Assembly (NCBI RefSeq): GCF_001578885.1
Contig: NZ_KQ969495.1
Span: 851,123 to 915,122, forward strand
Length of the DNA: 64,000 nt
Direction: 5' to 3'
DNA from: Streptococcus sp. DD12
GTDB lineage: Bacteria; Bacillota; Bacilli; Lactobacillales; Streptococcaceae
Both the position numbers and the translations under genes were made by a program. Under the pieces are notes generated by a model. It ran no database searches. It saw only the letters and a program-made list of their open reading frames with translations, and was not told where the DNA came from. Numbering within the stretch: position 1 is the first letter of the stretch; every line of letters starts with the position of its first letter. Of the stretch, positions 1-8,131 are shown piece by piece.

Positions 1-44
1 GCCACTATCTGCCTTGAGCTTTTCACTCTAACCTAACCAGACAC

Positions 45-72
45 AAGGCTGAAGCATTCGCTCTCAGCCTTT
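45..72 (+). terminator. terminator-like hairpin of the gene left of the window
   Basis: An 8-bp inverted repeat (AAGGCTGA with TCAGCCTT) around an 11-nt loop ends 17 bp before recD2. The T tract after it is short, so termination may be weak. The upstream gene is outside the window. Confidence 0.4.
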
Positions 73-88
73 CCTTATGGGGACCATT

Positions 89-2491
89 ATGGAAGAAAAA
101 TACATTTCCGGTACCGTCGACCGGATTATCTATGAAAATGAACAGAATTACTACAAGGTTTTGTCTGTCTTTATCGAAGATACCGACGCTGACTACGAGG
201 ACAGTGACATCACCTTAACAGGCAACTTTGCCCAAATCATGGAAGGGGATAGCTACACGTTTTGGGGCAAGCTCACTCAGCACCCCAAATACGGGCAACA
301 ATGGCAGGTGTCCCGATACGAAAAGGTAAAACCCTCCGCATCCGGATTGGTGTCTTACCTCTCTAGTTACCGCTTTAAGGGGATCGGTAAAAAATTGGCG
401 CAACAAATTGTCGACCTCTATGGAGACGAGGCTATTGATGCCATCCTAGAGTCACCAGAGCGTCTAGAAGAAATTTCGGGTCTGCGCCCAAATGTGCGCC
501 AAAGCCTTCTGGCAAGCCTCAAGGAAAACCATGGCAATGCCCAAATTTTAGCTCAGCTAGCCGATTTGGGCCTGTCCAACCAATTAGCTAGCCGGATTTT
601 CGAGCACTATGGTGAAAACAGCTTAGACATTCTGACGGAAAGCCCCTATCAGTTGGTAAGAGATATTGCTGGTGTGTCTTTTCAAGCTGCCGACCGGATT
701 GCACAAGGGCAAGGCATTGATGCGCAGTCAGCCAGTCGCTATCAGGCAGGCTTACTCTATAGCCTGGAACGTCATGCTCAGGAAACTGGCGATACCTATC
801 TGCCAAGCGACCAGCTTTTGACGAAGACCAAAAATTTGTTAGAAAACTTGCGACCAGGCCCTATTAGCCTAGCACATCTCAACGATGAATTAGACAGCAT
901 GTTGCTAGAAGAGCTGGTCTACCAAGCAGGGACCGACAAGATTTTCCAAGCCAGTCTCTTTCTAGCCGAAGAAGGCATCGCAAACAGTATCAAACGCCTG
1001 CAAAGTCGAAAGCTAGACCCGCCTTTTCAACCCAAAGATATCGGCCGTGAACTTCTCGCCAGAGAACTTGAAAGCGACATGACCTATTCTCCCCAACAAA
1101 AAGAAGCCATTAGCCAAGCGCTCAGCCATAAGGTTTTCCTGTTGACGGGTGGGCCAGGTACCGGAAAAACCACGGTCATCAAGGAAATCATCCGACTCTA
1201 TGAATCCCTCTACCAATTGGATTTGGCCGAAAACAACCCCATTATCCTCTGCGCGCCAACAGGAAGGGCAGCTCGGCGCATGTCCGAAGTCACAGGACTC
1301 CCTAGCGCTACCATCCACCGTCATCTAGGCTTGACACTAGAGGACCAAGAAGATGACGACCTTTCAACGGAACTAGACTGTCGTCTTCTCATCATTGATG
1401 AATTTTCCATGGTGGATACCTGGCTCGCCAATCAACTCTTTCGTGCTTTGCCAATCACCTGCCAAGTCATCATTGTCGGAGACAGTGACCAGCTCCCATC
1501 CGTCGGCCCCGGCCAAGTCCTATCCGACCTCCTGCAAGTACCCAACCTCCCTCAGGTCCGTCTAGAAAGCATTTTTCGACAGGCAGATGATTCGACCATT
1601 ATCCCTCTAGCCAATGCGATTCGTCAGGGGATTATCCCAGACGATTTGACGCAGGTCAAAGGTGACCGTTCCTATTTCGAGGTAAATGACAGCCAGATGG
1701 CCGCCACCATCGGAGGGATCGTTACTTTAGCCATCAAGAAAGGCTTTCAAAGCACAGACATCCAAATTTTAGCCCCTATGTATCGCGGTCCTGCCGGTAT
1801 TGACGCTCTTAACCAGCATATGCAAGCGCTCTTAAACCCCAAGGACAAGCAAGACGAGTTCGCCTACAAAGATTGTATTTATCGTACAGGCGACAGGGTG
1901 ATTCACCTCATTAACGACGCCGAAAACGATGTCTTTAACGGTGATTTGGGACGGATTATCGACCTCATCCCAGCCAAAGCGAGCGATTCAAAACAAGATG
2001 AACTGGTTATCGCTTTTGAAGCCAGTCAAGTGACTTTCCCTCGCAATGACTGGGGGAGGATTCGCCTGGCTTATGCCATGAGTATCCACAAATCGCAGGG
2101 GAGTGAGTTTCCTGTGATTATCCTGCCTTTGACCTTATCCAGCTCAAGGATGCTCCGACGCAATCTCGTTTATACAGCGATTACTCGGGCCAAAAGTAAG
2201 CTCATTCTGCTGGGGGACTACCGTGCCTTTACACAAGCCATCCAATACGAAGGCGACAAACGCCGAACCTATCTCATCGAACGCTTCACTCAAACTGGCG
2301 ACCAAACCACGGCCACTCAGCCCTCGGCTAAGTATACCAGCCCAGCAAAGGGGGAGGCTTCTCCTGCACCACAAGAGCCAACAAGCACCGAAGGGGCTGA
2401 CAAGCATCGCCTCACTCCTGAAAATTACCTAAGCATCGACCCCTTGGTGGGACTATCTGAGGCCGATATTCAAATCTTCTTTACGGATTGA
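89..2491 (+). CDS. recD2: RecD2-type ATP-dependent 5'-3' DNA helicase
   Basis: SF1B helicase acting in DNA repair and replication-fork maintenance in bacteria that have no RecBC partner for it. The 800-residue product has the RecD2 layout: an N-terminal OB-like and helix-hairpin-helix half (about 1-320), Walker A (GGPGTGKT, about 354-361), Walker B/DExx (IIDEFS, about 436), and the C-terminal SF1 motifs IHKSQG and TAITRAK. The C-terminal 60 residues are rich in Pro, Ser and Thr and look disordered. I start at 89 because GGGG at 79-82 is well spaced for it; the ATG at 77 overlaps that site. Transcription ends at the hairpin just after the stop. Confidence 0.93.
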   Translation: MEEKYISGTVDRIIYENEQNYYKVLSVFIEDTDADYEDSDITLTGNFAQIMEGDSYTFWGKLTQHPKYGQQWQVSRYEKVKPSASGLVSYLSSYRFKGIGKKLAQQIVDLYGDEAIDAILESPERLEEISGLRPNVRQSLLASLKENHGNAQILAQLADLGLSNQLASRIFEHYGENSLDILTESPYQLVRDIAGVSFQAADRIAQGQGIDAQSASRYQAGLLYSLERHAQETGDTYLPSDQLLTKTKNLLENLRPGPISLAHLNDELDSMLLEELVYQAGTDKIFQASLFLAEEGIANSIKRLQSRKLDPPFQPKDIGRELLARELESDMTYSPQQKEAISQALSHKVFLLTGGPGTGKTTVIKEIIRLYESLYQLDLAENNPIILCAPTGRAARRMSEVTGLPSATIHRHLGLTLEDQEDDDLSTELDCRLLIIDEFSMVDTWLANQLFRALPITCQVIIVGDSDQLPSVGPGQVLSDLLQVPNLPQVRLESIFRQADDSTIIPLANAIRQGIIPDDLTQVKGDRSYFEVNDSQMAATIGGIVTLAIKKGFQSTDIQILAPMYRGPAGIDALNQHMQALLNPKDKQDEFAYKDCIYRTGDRVIHLINDAENDVFNGDLGRIIDLIPAKASDSKQDELVIAFEASQVTFPRNDWGRIRLAYAMSIHKSQGSEFPVIILPLTLSSSRMLRRNLVYTAITRAKSKLILLGDYRAFTQAIQYEGDKRRTYLIERFTQTGDQTTATQPSAKYTSPAKGEASPAPQEPTSTEGADKHRLTPENYLSIDPLVGLSEADIQIFFTD

Positions 2492-2493
2492 GA

Positions 2494-2519
2494 AAACACG
2501 CACTTTTAAGCGTGTTTTT
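2494..2519 (+). terminator. recD2 terminator
   Basis: AAACACGC pairs with GCGTGTTT over an 8-nt loop and runs into a T tract, starting 3 bp after the recD2 stop. Confidence 0.8.
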
Positions 2520-2548
2520 CTTGTTATTTTCTATTTTTTGATAAAACC

Positions 2549-2578
2549 ACTTAAATACACTTATAAACGCTTGTATTC
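2549..2578 (+). promoter_or_regulatory. three 10-bp direct repeats, candidate DeoR-family operator
   Basis: The units ACTTAAATAC, ACTTATAAAC and GCTTGTATTC follow one another with an exact 10-bp period and run over the -35 box of the regulator gene promoter. DeoR-family proteins often bind direct repeats phased by one helical turn, so autoregulation is a reasonable inference. The central part also weakly resembles a cre site. Confidence 0.4.
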
Positions 2579-2599
2579 CATTAAACCCTGTGATATATT
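2571..2599 (+). promoter_or_regulatory. promoter of the DeoR/HAD operon
   Basis: -35 TTGTAT (2571-2576), 17-bp spacer, -10 TATATT (2594-2599), about 15 bp before a GGAGG ribosome site at 2611. Confidence 0.65.
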
Positions 2600-2620
2600 A
2601 GAGCTATAAAGGAGGTCAGC

Positions 2621-3367
2621 ATGTATCAGGAACAACGACTTAGCGAACTATTGGACCTATTAAGCCAAAGAGGGCAATTGTCCGCAAAGGAAATGGTAGC
2701 CCATTTTCAGGTGTCGCCGGACACTATCCGACGGGATTTTGCTCTTTTAGCGCAACGTGGACTGGCTCAGCGTACCCACGGAGGGCTCATCCCATGCGAG
2801 CAAGAGCAAAGCATCTTATCCTTTGAGGAGCGCAATCGCCAACTCACCAAGGCAAAAAGGCAGATGGCCCAAAAGGCCTACGAGCTCATCCGTCCAGACC
2901 AACTGCTCTTTTTGGATGTCTCAACGACTATCCTGCCATTAGCACAAATCTTGGACAAACCCTGCACCGTCTACTCTCATTCACTAGACAACGCCTTGGT
3001 GCTCAGCGGCAAGCCTGACATTGATTTTCACCTCATTGGCGGAAAATTTTACACTAAAAACCGCTTTTACTACAGCCCCCAAGACAGCGACCTCCTCAAA
3101 AACATGACAACCTCTATCGCCTTTTTTGGGGCCGCTAGCTTGAACAAGGGCCAAGTCTGTTATGAAGACCTAGAAGATGTAGCCGTCAAACAGGCGATTC
3201 TCGCCCAGGCACAAACCAAGGTTCTCCTAGCAGAGACCAACAAGTGGGACAAAACTTCCAAATATATCTTAGACGACCTTTCAGCCTTTGACTATTGGAT
3301 TTGCGAGCAAAAACCCGCTCAGGACATCTTAGACCAATTACCCCAAGAACTAAGGCTTATTTACTAA
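2621..3367 (+). CDS. DeoR-family transcriptional regulator
   Basis: Cytoplasmic repressor, probably of a sugar or sugar-phosphate pathway; the effector cannot be read from the sequence. The 248 residues hold an N-terminal winged helix-turn-helix (about 5-60, with VSPDTIRRDFALLAQRGL and the family-typical THGG) and a DeoR C-terminal sensor domain of the ribose-5-phosphate-isomerase fold (about 75-235). GGAGG lies 5 bp before the ATG. It is followed after 17 bp by a Cof-type HAD phosphatase, which suggests the pair handles a phosphorylated metabolite. Both the promoter and a triplicated 10-bp repeat lie immediately upstream. Confidence 0.9.
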   Translation: MYQEQRLSELLDLLSQRGQLSAKEMVAHFQVSPDTIRRDFALLAQRGLAQRTHGGLIPCEQEQSILSFEERNRQLTKAKRQMAQKAYELIRPDQLLFLDVSTTILPLAQILDKPCTVYSHSLDNALVLSGKPDIDFHLIGGKFYTKNRFYYSPQDSDLLKNMTTSIAFFGAASLNKGQVCYEDLEDVAVKQAILAQAQTKVLLAETNKWDKTSKYILDDLSAFDYWICEQKPAQDILDQLPQELRLIY

Positions 3368-3384
3368 TACAAGGAGGACAGGAA

Positions 3385-4209
3385 ATGGCACAAGCAAAGG
3401 TTCAACTCATTATCAGCGATATTGACGGGACTATTTTAAATGACCAGCATCAGGTAGACAGCCAGTTGCGAGATGAGATGCCCTACCTGGCTCAAGCCCG
3501 TGTTCCCTTTGTCCTAGCATCTGCTCGGTCTCCACAGGGGATGGCGCCAATCGCACATGATTTAGGGCTCAGCCAGCAACCGCTAGCCTGCTACAACGGA
3601 GCGCTCGTCATCACGGGTGAGCCAAACAATTACCAGACCATCCTCCAACACCCAATAGACCCAACCGAATGCCAGAGCCTAATCGCTCTGCTTCGCAAAC
3701 AGTTCCCAAAAGTCTCTATCAACCTCTATGCTGGTAGTCGCTGGATTATTGAAAAAAAGAACAAATGGTCTGATGGGGAAGCCCAAATCACTGGGGAAAA
3801 GCCTCATATCCAGTCATTTTCAAGTTTTTTTGCGCAAAAAGAAGCTTGCCATAAGCTCTTGCTCATCGCAAAACCAAGCCTTATCCAAGAATTGCTCAGA
3901 ACACTCGAAAGTCAAACCTTTCATAAGATTGCCTTCTATCTCTCTAAAGACAACTACCTAGAAGTCACCGCCAAACATGTTTCTAAGGAAAATGCCCTGA
4001 TGGAACTGGCCAACTATTACCAGACCCCACTCGAACAAGTCATGACCATTGGTGACAACTACAATGATATCCCTATGCTAAAAATGGCCGGTCTTGGTAT
4101 CGCCATGGGCAATGCTCCTCAGGACGTCAAAAAACATGCCAAAATCGTCACCAAAACTAACAACGACCATGGCGTCGCCCATGCCGTTGAAGATTATGTC
4201 CTGATCTAA
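3385..4209 (+). CDS. Cof-type HAD-IIB family phosphatase
   Basis: Sugar-phosphate or nucleotide phosphatase of the HAD superfamily; substrate unknown. The 274-residue protein has motif I DIDGTI near the N terminus, a C2-type cap in the middle, and motif IV GDNYNDIPML near residue 225, followed by the GxAMGNA block typical of the Cof subfamily. The start at 3385 is set by AGGAGGA 5-10 bp upstream; an in-frame ATG inside the regulator gene has no ribosome site. It sits 17 bp behind the DeoR gene and shares its promoter. Confidence 0.9.
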   Translation: MAQAKVQLIISDIDGTILNDQHQVDSQLRDEMPYLAQARVPFVLASARSPQGMAPIAHDLGLSQQPLACYNGALVITGEPNNYQTILQHPIDPTECQSLIALLRKQFPKVSINLYAGSRWIIEKKNKWSDGEAQITGEKPHIQSFSSFFAQKEACHKLLLIAKPSLIQELLRTLESQTFHKIAFYLSKDNYLEVTAKHVSKENALMELANYYQTPLEQVMTIGDNYNDIPMLKMAGLGIAMGNAPQDVKKHAKIVTKTNNDHGVAHAVEDYVLI

Positions 4210-4223
4210 ATCCCTCTTACAAA

Positions 4224-4275
4224 AAAACCACTTCTAGACCAGATAACACCTTACCCTAGTCCAGAAGTGGTTTTT
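4224..4275. terminator. bidirectional terminator-like hairpin
   Basis: AAAACCACTTCT and AGAAGTGGTTTT pair with a 20-nt-plus loop; there are A residues on the left and T residues on the right. It ends the DeoR/HAD operon and would also end the small minus-strand reading frame at 4276-4359. Confidence 0.7.
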
Positions 4276-4359
4276 CTATCGCTCATAGCATTTTAGTCTC
4301 TGACTTATCCTGACCAGTTCCATGACCGCTAGAATGGTCACCCCAATGGCTAAAGACAT
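4276..4359 (-). CDS. possible small hydrophobic peptide (unproven)
   Basis: A 27-residue frame beginning MSLAIGVTILAVMELV and ending in a basic tail stops exactly where the terminator hairpin starts. One hydrophobic helix plus a charged C terminus is the shape of small holin-like or type I toxin peptides. A TTG at 4380 would add seven residues. No convincing ribosome site or promoter was found: GGAG lies only 2 bp before the ATG. It could be a gene remnant or chance. The rest of 4210-4502 holds only the two hairpins. Confidence 0.15.
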   Translation of the reverse strand: MSLAIGVTILAVMELVRISQRLKCYER

Positions 4360-4405
4360 GCTCCAAGTGTCAAAGGCCAAAAAGTTTGTAAACCGCAAGA
4401 GGCAT

Positions 4406-4432
4406 AAAAAAAGGGGTCACCCCCTTTTTTCT
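4406..4432 (-). terminator. terminator of the amino-acid permease gene
   Basis: GGGG/CCCC stem with a 3-nt loop, flanked by seven A and about six T residues, 70 bp downstream of the permease stop on the minus strand. Confidence 0.75.
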
Positions 4433-4502
4433 TCTATCAGGCATCAGCCCTCAAAACTGGGACAACTAGCCTAGCTATTTTATAAGGCCTTATCACTGTA
4501 GT

Positions 4503-5957
4503 TTAGCCCTCTTTTGCCAATCGTCTTTGCTCTCTGCGTGCAGACCATGGTAGAAGCAAGCCGAGACCAATCAGGATAAATGGTGTGATGATATTGGTAA
4601 TCAAGGAGAACCACCACTCAGTAGGGGCTTGTGCAAAGTCCACCTGAGGAGCCATCCCCAAGATACAAGCAAAGGCGGTAAAGAGGAAGCCCCAAGCACC
4701 GACTGCCACCCCTAATTTAGGGTTCTTAATGTAGATATATTCTGCATTTTTGTAGCGGTCCCATTGGCGATACAAGAGAATAAAGGACACAAATACCCAC
4801 AGGTAACACATTGGGGTAACAATGGCATTAAGGTTGGTCATCCAACGCACCAAGCCATCAATTTCTTTCAGACCAAAGAGCGGTAGGGAAATCAAGATAG
4901 CTACCAAGCCCCCTGTCAGGAGGTAACCATTGATGAGGATACCTGATTTTGTCCGTTTCCGCAACCAAGCAGGAATGTAGTTTGCATCTGCGCTACCCAA
5001 GAAAATTTGCAGGGGCGCATCGATAGAGATAGCCAAAACGGCTGCTTGTCCAATCAGTTCTGAGATAGCGTAGACAATCATCAAGATATTGCCCAAGCCC
5101 CAATCACGTCCTAAAACAGCAAAAGCTTGATAAGCACCGTTACGCATGAGGTCACTTGGGATGTTATTGCCGTCAAAGAGCATTCCCATGGCGATAGAAC
5201 CAAAGATGGCACAAGTACCCACCATGACAGCCATGGCAATCATGGCTAAAGGAAAGCGCTTGGCAGGATTTTTCACCTTAGAAATATAAGGCGAAATGGA
5301 TTCAGCCCCACCGACAGAGAAAATCAACAGCGCTATCGTGGTAAAGTAAGAAAAGTCAAGACGGGGAATATAGGTTGACACTTGGTCCATATGCGCGGTC
5401 GCCAACTGCAAATCAGGTTTAATGAAGGGGAGCCCAACCGCCAAGAGAATAAAGAGGATGGACATGACCAACATAGAGCCACCTGCCAAAGACCCAAAGA
5501 ACTTCAAAGCCTTCAGCCCCTTAGTGGATAAAAAGAGTAAAAAGGCAAAGATAACCAGACCCAGCCCGACAATCATGGGCATGGACATGTTAGAGAGAAT
5601 GTTGCCATTTCCCTGGAAAACCCAGCCCAGAGAAATCAAAATCCGCTGAGGTTTTTGTGCCAAGTAGGGAATCTGTACTGCCCAATAAGTCCAAGCTGCC
5701 AAGTAGGCCAACTGCTTAGTCGACGTATGCTTGACCCAATCGCTGACACCCCCTTCACTGTCCTTAAAGGTAGAGCCGAGCTGGCCAACCATCAAGGTAT
5801 ACGGAATGAAATAAATCAGCATGATGACAATCCATGACGTCACGACAACAATCCCTTGTTGGGCAAAATTGACGACGACATTTCCTAAGCCCCAAACCAT
5901 ATTGAAGGCAATCAAGGAAATCATCATCCAACTAAGTTGTTTGGAATCTTTTTCCAT
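4503..5957 (-). CDS. APC-superfamily amino-acid permease (glutamate/GABA antiporter-like)
   Basis: Integral membrane amino-acid transporter. The 484-residue protein has about 12 hydrophobic segments and the N-terminal pattern of the glutamate:GABA antiporter branch of the APC superfamily (short charged start, then MISLIAFNMVWGLGNVV). The substrate is not determinable from sequence alone, and no decarboxylase gene is adjacent. The ATG is preceded by GGAGGAGA. It is a single-gene unit with its own terminator. A palindromic cre-like site overlaps the -35 region, so repression by CcpA during growth on preferred sugars is likely. Confidence 0.85.
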   Translation of the reverse strand: MEKDSKQLSWMMISLIAFNMVWGLGNVVVNFAQQGIVVVTSWIVIMLIYFIPYTLMVGQLGSTFKDSEGGVSDWVKHTSTKQLAYLAAWTYWAVQIPYLAQKPQRILISLGWVFQGNGNILSNMSMPMIVGLGLVIFAFLLFLSTKGLKALKFFGSLAGGSMLVMSILFILLAVGLPFIKPDLQLATAHMDQVSTYIPRLDFSYFTTIALLIFSVGGAESISPYISKVKNPAKRFPLAMIAMAVMVGTCAIFGSIAMGMLFDGNNIPSDLMRNGAYQAFAVLGRDWGLGNILMIVYAISELIGQAAVLAISIDAPLQIFLGSADANYIPAWLRKRTKSGILINGYLLTGGLVAILISLPLFGLKEIDGLVRWMTNLNAIVTPMCYLWVFVSFILLYRQWDRYKNAEYIYIKNPKLGVAVGAWGFLFTAFACILGMAPQVDFAQAPTEWWFSLITNIITPFILIGLGLLLPWSARREQRRLAKEG

Positions 5958-6037
5958 AAGACATCTCCTCCGATAATAGGCCTTTTGGAAGGTTCATAAA
6001 TGTGTACATTCCAAAAGAGTAAACTTTTTTCGACTTC

Positions 6038-6075
6038 ATTATACCATGAGGCCCCTTTTATAGAAAGCGCTTTCT
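6038..6075 (-). promoter_or_regulatory. permease promoter with overlapping cre site
   Basis: Reading leftwards, an extended -10 (TGG-TATAAT, 6046-6038) has a 14-bp perfect palindrome AGAAAGCGCTTTCT (6062-6075) where the -35 box would be. The palindrome fits the CcpA cre consensus, so binding would block RNA polymerase. Confidence 0.7.
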
Positions 6076-6102
6076 GTTGTTTTTTTAAAATTTTTTTCCA
6101 TG

Positions 6103-6131
6103 AAAAAATCTCCCAGATAGCTGAGAGATTT
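6103..6131 (-). terminator. terminator of dinB/glucosaminidase
   Basis: On the minus strand AATCTCTCAG pairs with CTGGGAGATT and runs into six T residues; the stem begins at the glucosaminidase stop codon. Confidence 0.75.
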
Positions 6132-6765
6132 AGGCTGATTTTGTCACCCACCAAGAGGGGACAAAAGTCTTATCAAACAGGGTCAAACCGTAGGCCTTGA
6201 TGATGCGATTCAGCTTGCTATTGTAGCTGGTATCTGTAGCGTAGACACCAGTCAAAGCCTTTGTGGCATCCTGGTAAGTCTTGGCATGAGCCCTGTGGAC
6301 CCCACGGTAATTTGGCCAATCTAAAAAGGCCGCATAATCCGAAAAAGCATTGGCAGGAGCCCCATAAGATTTGAAGTCTGCTTGGACTTCATAGGCCTTT
6401 CCTGTCCCATCGTCTTCCCAGGTCCAATACTTCACGGCTTGTCCTTTGTAGGCCCCCTTAATCCCAAAGTAATTATAGGCAGGGGCTTTAGACAACTTGG
6501 ACTGACCACTGTCAGACTCTAAGACAGCCTGAGCTATCATGACAGAGGTGTAGAGGTCATTTTTTTCAGCGATGCCTTGGGCAGGATAGATGATTTGTTT
6601 GATAAAAGCCAAGCGTGTTTGTCTCGCCTTTTCTGCTTCACTAAGCGACTTTTTAACCAGAGACTGGCTGACCGCCTGATAGAGAATACCTGCGCAAAGG
6701 CAAATCACCAGGCCAAACGTGAGCCAAGACCAGATGGCAGGCCGTGATTTTCTATGAGATGTCAT
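6130..6765 (-). CDS. secreted/membrane-anchored glucosaminidase-domain protein
   Basis: Peptidoglycan hydrolase of the mannosyl-glycoprotein endo-beta-N-acetylglucosaminidase (LytG-like) family. The 211 residues begin with a basic stretch and one hydrophobic segment (about 11-32) that acts as signal or anchor. The Glucosaminidase domain (about 50-205) carries the [20 protein letters not shown] block, with the likely catalytic Glu, and NYFGIKG. The gene overlaps the end of dinB by 14 bp and has its own ribosome site (AAGGAAG) inside dinB, so the two are co-transcribed. A paralogue lies at 42198-42782. Confidence 0.87.
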   Translation of the reverse strand: MTSHRKSRPAIWSWLTFGLVICLCAGILYQAVSQSLVKKSLSEAEKARQTRLAFIKQIIYPAQGIAEKNDLYTSVMIAQAVLESDSGQSKLSKAPAYNYFGIKGAYKGQAVKYWTWEDDGTGKAYEVQADFKSYGAPANAFSDYAAFLDWPNYRGVHRAHAKTYQDATKALTGVYATDTSYNSKLNRIIKAYGLTLFDKTFVPSWWVTKSA

Positions 6766-7900
6766 GTTTACTTCCTTTCTCTTTTGTAGAAGACAAGTCC
6801 TGCGCTTGCCAAATGGTTAGCTGCTGCTCGCCCTCATTTTCAAGCCCAGATAGGGTCACCCCCAAAAGCCTGACCCCGATAGGATTTTCTTCTAAAGAAT
6901 CATACAAGTGATAGACTTTCTTTTCAATTAAGCCTTGATCCTGACTGGCTTGGTCTAGCTGCAGGCGCTTGGTCAAGGTTGAAAAATCCCCATAACGGAC
7001 TTTTAAGACGATGACCCTGCCGAGCATGTGCTGTAAGGCCAGGCTAGTAGTCACTTTTTGAACCAACTTGGTCAGCTCCGCCTTAATATCGTCTTCCTCA
7101 TAGAGTAATTTTCCATAAGTCCGTTCACTCCCTAGAGATTTTCGAACACGGTCGGGGCGCACAGGGCTATTATTGATACCCCTGGCTTTCCGATAGAGGT
7201 CAAACCCAAAACGACCAAACTGGTCAATCAAATCTACCTCAGACCAGGTCTGCAAATCGGCCCCCGTGTAAATGCCCAATTGGTGCAGACGTTCCACTGA
7301 CCGCTTGCCTACTCCGTGAATTTTCTCCACAGGTAACTGAGCAACAAAAGACTGGGCTTCATCAGGTAAGATGAGTGTCAAACCCGCTGGTTTTTGAAAA
7401 TCCGAGGCCAACTTGGCCAATAATTTATTATAAGATACCCCAGCTGAACAAGTCAGTTGCTCTTCTCGCCAAATGTCCTCTTGAATCATGCGGGCAATTT
7501 TAATCGCCGAGCCAATCCCTAGCTTGTTGTCTGTGACATCTAGATAGGCCTCATCAATGGACATGGGTTCCACCAAATCCGTATAACGTTTAAAAATCTC
7601 ACGAATGCGGTGCCCAATCTTGCGGTATTTTTGGTAATCTCCCGCAACAAAAATCAGTTGCGGACAACGTTCTAGCGCCTCCTTGGTAGTCATGGCTGAA
7701 TGAATTCCAAACCGTCTGGCTGCATAATTGGCTGTCGAAACAACACCACGACCGCCCGTCTTTCGAGGGTCAGCCCCGATAACTAGGGGCTTGCCTTTGA
7801 GGGCAGGCTGATCGCGCTCTTCCACTGCGGCAAAAAAGGCATCCATGTCAATGTGGATAATCTTGCGAGAGGTATCATTTAAAAGAGGAAACTCAAGCAT
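6752..7900 (-). CDS. dinB: DNA polymerase IV
   Basis: Y-family translesion polymerase, error-prone and without proofreading. The 382-residue length is normal. Motifs: [14 protein letters not shown] (metal-binding Asp), [12 protein letters not shown], and [10 protein letters not shown] with the catalytic Asp-Glu pair (about residue 115), then helix-hairpin-helix and little-finger domains. The C terminus (QQLTIWQ) may serve as clamp-binding motif. AGGAGG precedes the ATG. It is the first gene of a two-gene unit with the glucosaminidase and is divergent from pflB. A TATAAT at 7937-7932 is the probable -10. Confidence 0.95.
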   Translation of the reverse strand: MLEFPLLNDTSRKIIHIDMDAFFAAVEERDQPALKGKPLVIGADPRKTGGRGVVSTANYAARRFGIHSAMTTKEALERCPQLIFVAGDYQKYRKIGHRIREIFKRYTDLVEPMSIDEAYLDVTDNKLGIGSAIKIARMIQEDIWREEQLTCSAGVSYNKLLAKLASDFQKPAGLTLILPDEAQSFVAQLPVEKIHGVGKRSVERLHQLGIYTGADLQTWSEVDLIDQFGRFGFDLYRKARGINNSPVRPDRVRKSLGSERTYGKLLYEEDDIKAELTKLVQKVTTSLALQHMLGRVIVLKVRYGDFSTLTKRLQLDQASQDQGLIEKKVYHLYDSLEENPIGVRLLGVTLSGLENEGEQQLTIWQAQDLSSTKEKGSKHDIS

Positions 7901-8036
7901 CCTGTCCTCCTTTCAGCCGAGTTATTGTTACATTATACCTCATTTTTAGCAAAATATCTGAAAAACAGTTTCTAGTACAGTTGCTTTTTTCTTTATTCTG
8001 TATTAGCATAGAATTCCGATTATTTGCGTTTTTTTC

Positions 8037-8066
8037 TTGTTGAAAACGATTTCTTTATGGTATTAT
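8037..8066 (+). promoter_or_regulatory. pflB promoter with cre site
   Basis: -35-like TTGTTG (8037-8042), extended -10 TG-g-TATTAT (8058-8066). Between them TGAAAACGATTTCT (8041-8054) fits the cre consensus, consistent with the known CcpA control of pfl in streptococci. Confidence 0.65.
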
Positions 8067-8131
8067 ATCCTTGTAAATGTAACAGAGTTCATTTATTCAC
8101 TTTGTCTGTTACTAGAAATAAGGAGTTTATT

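Noticed and set aside
1..76. 3' end of an upstream gene at the left edge
   Set aside because: No frame with family features reaches a stop here; only a terminator-like hairpin is visible.
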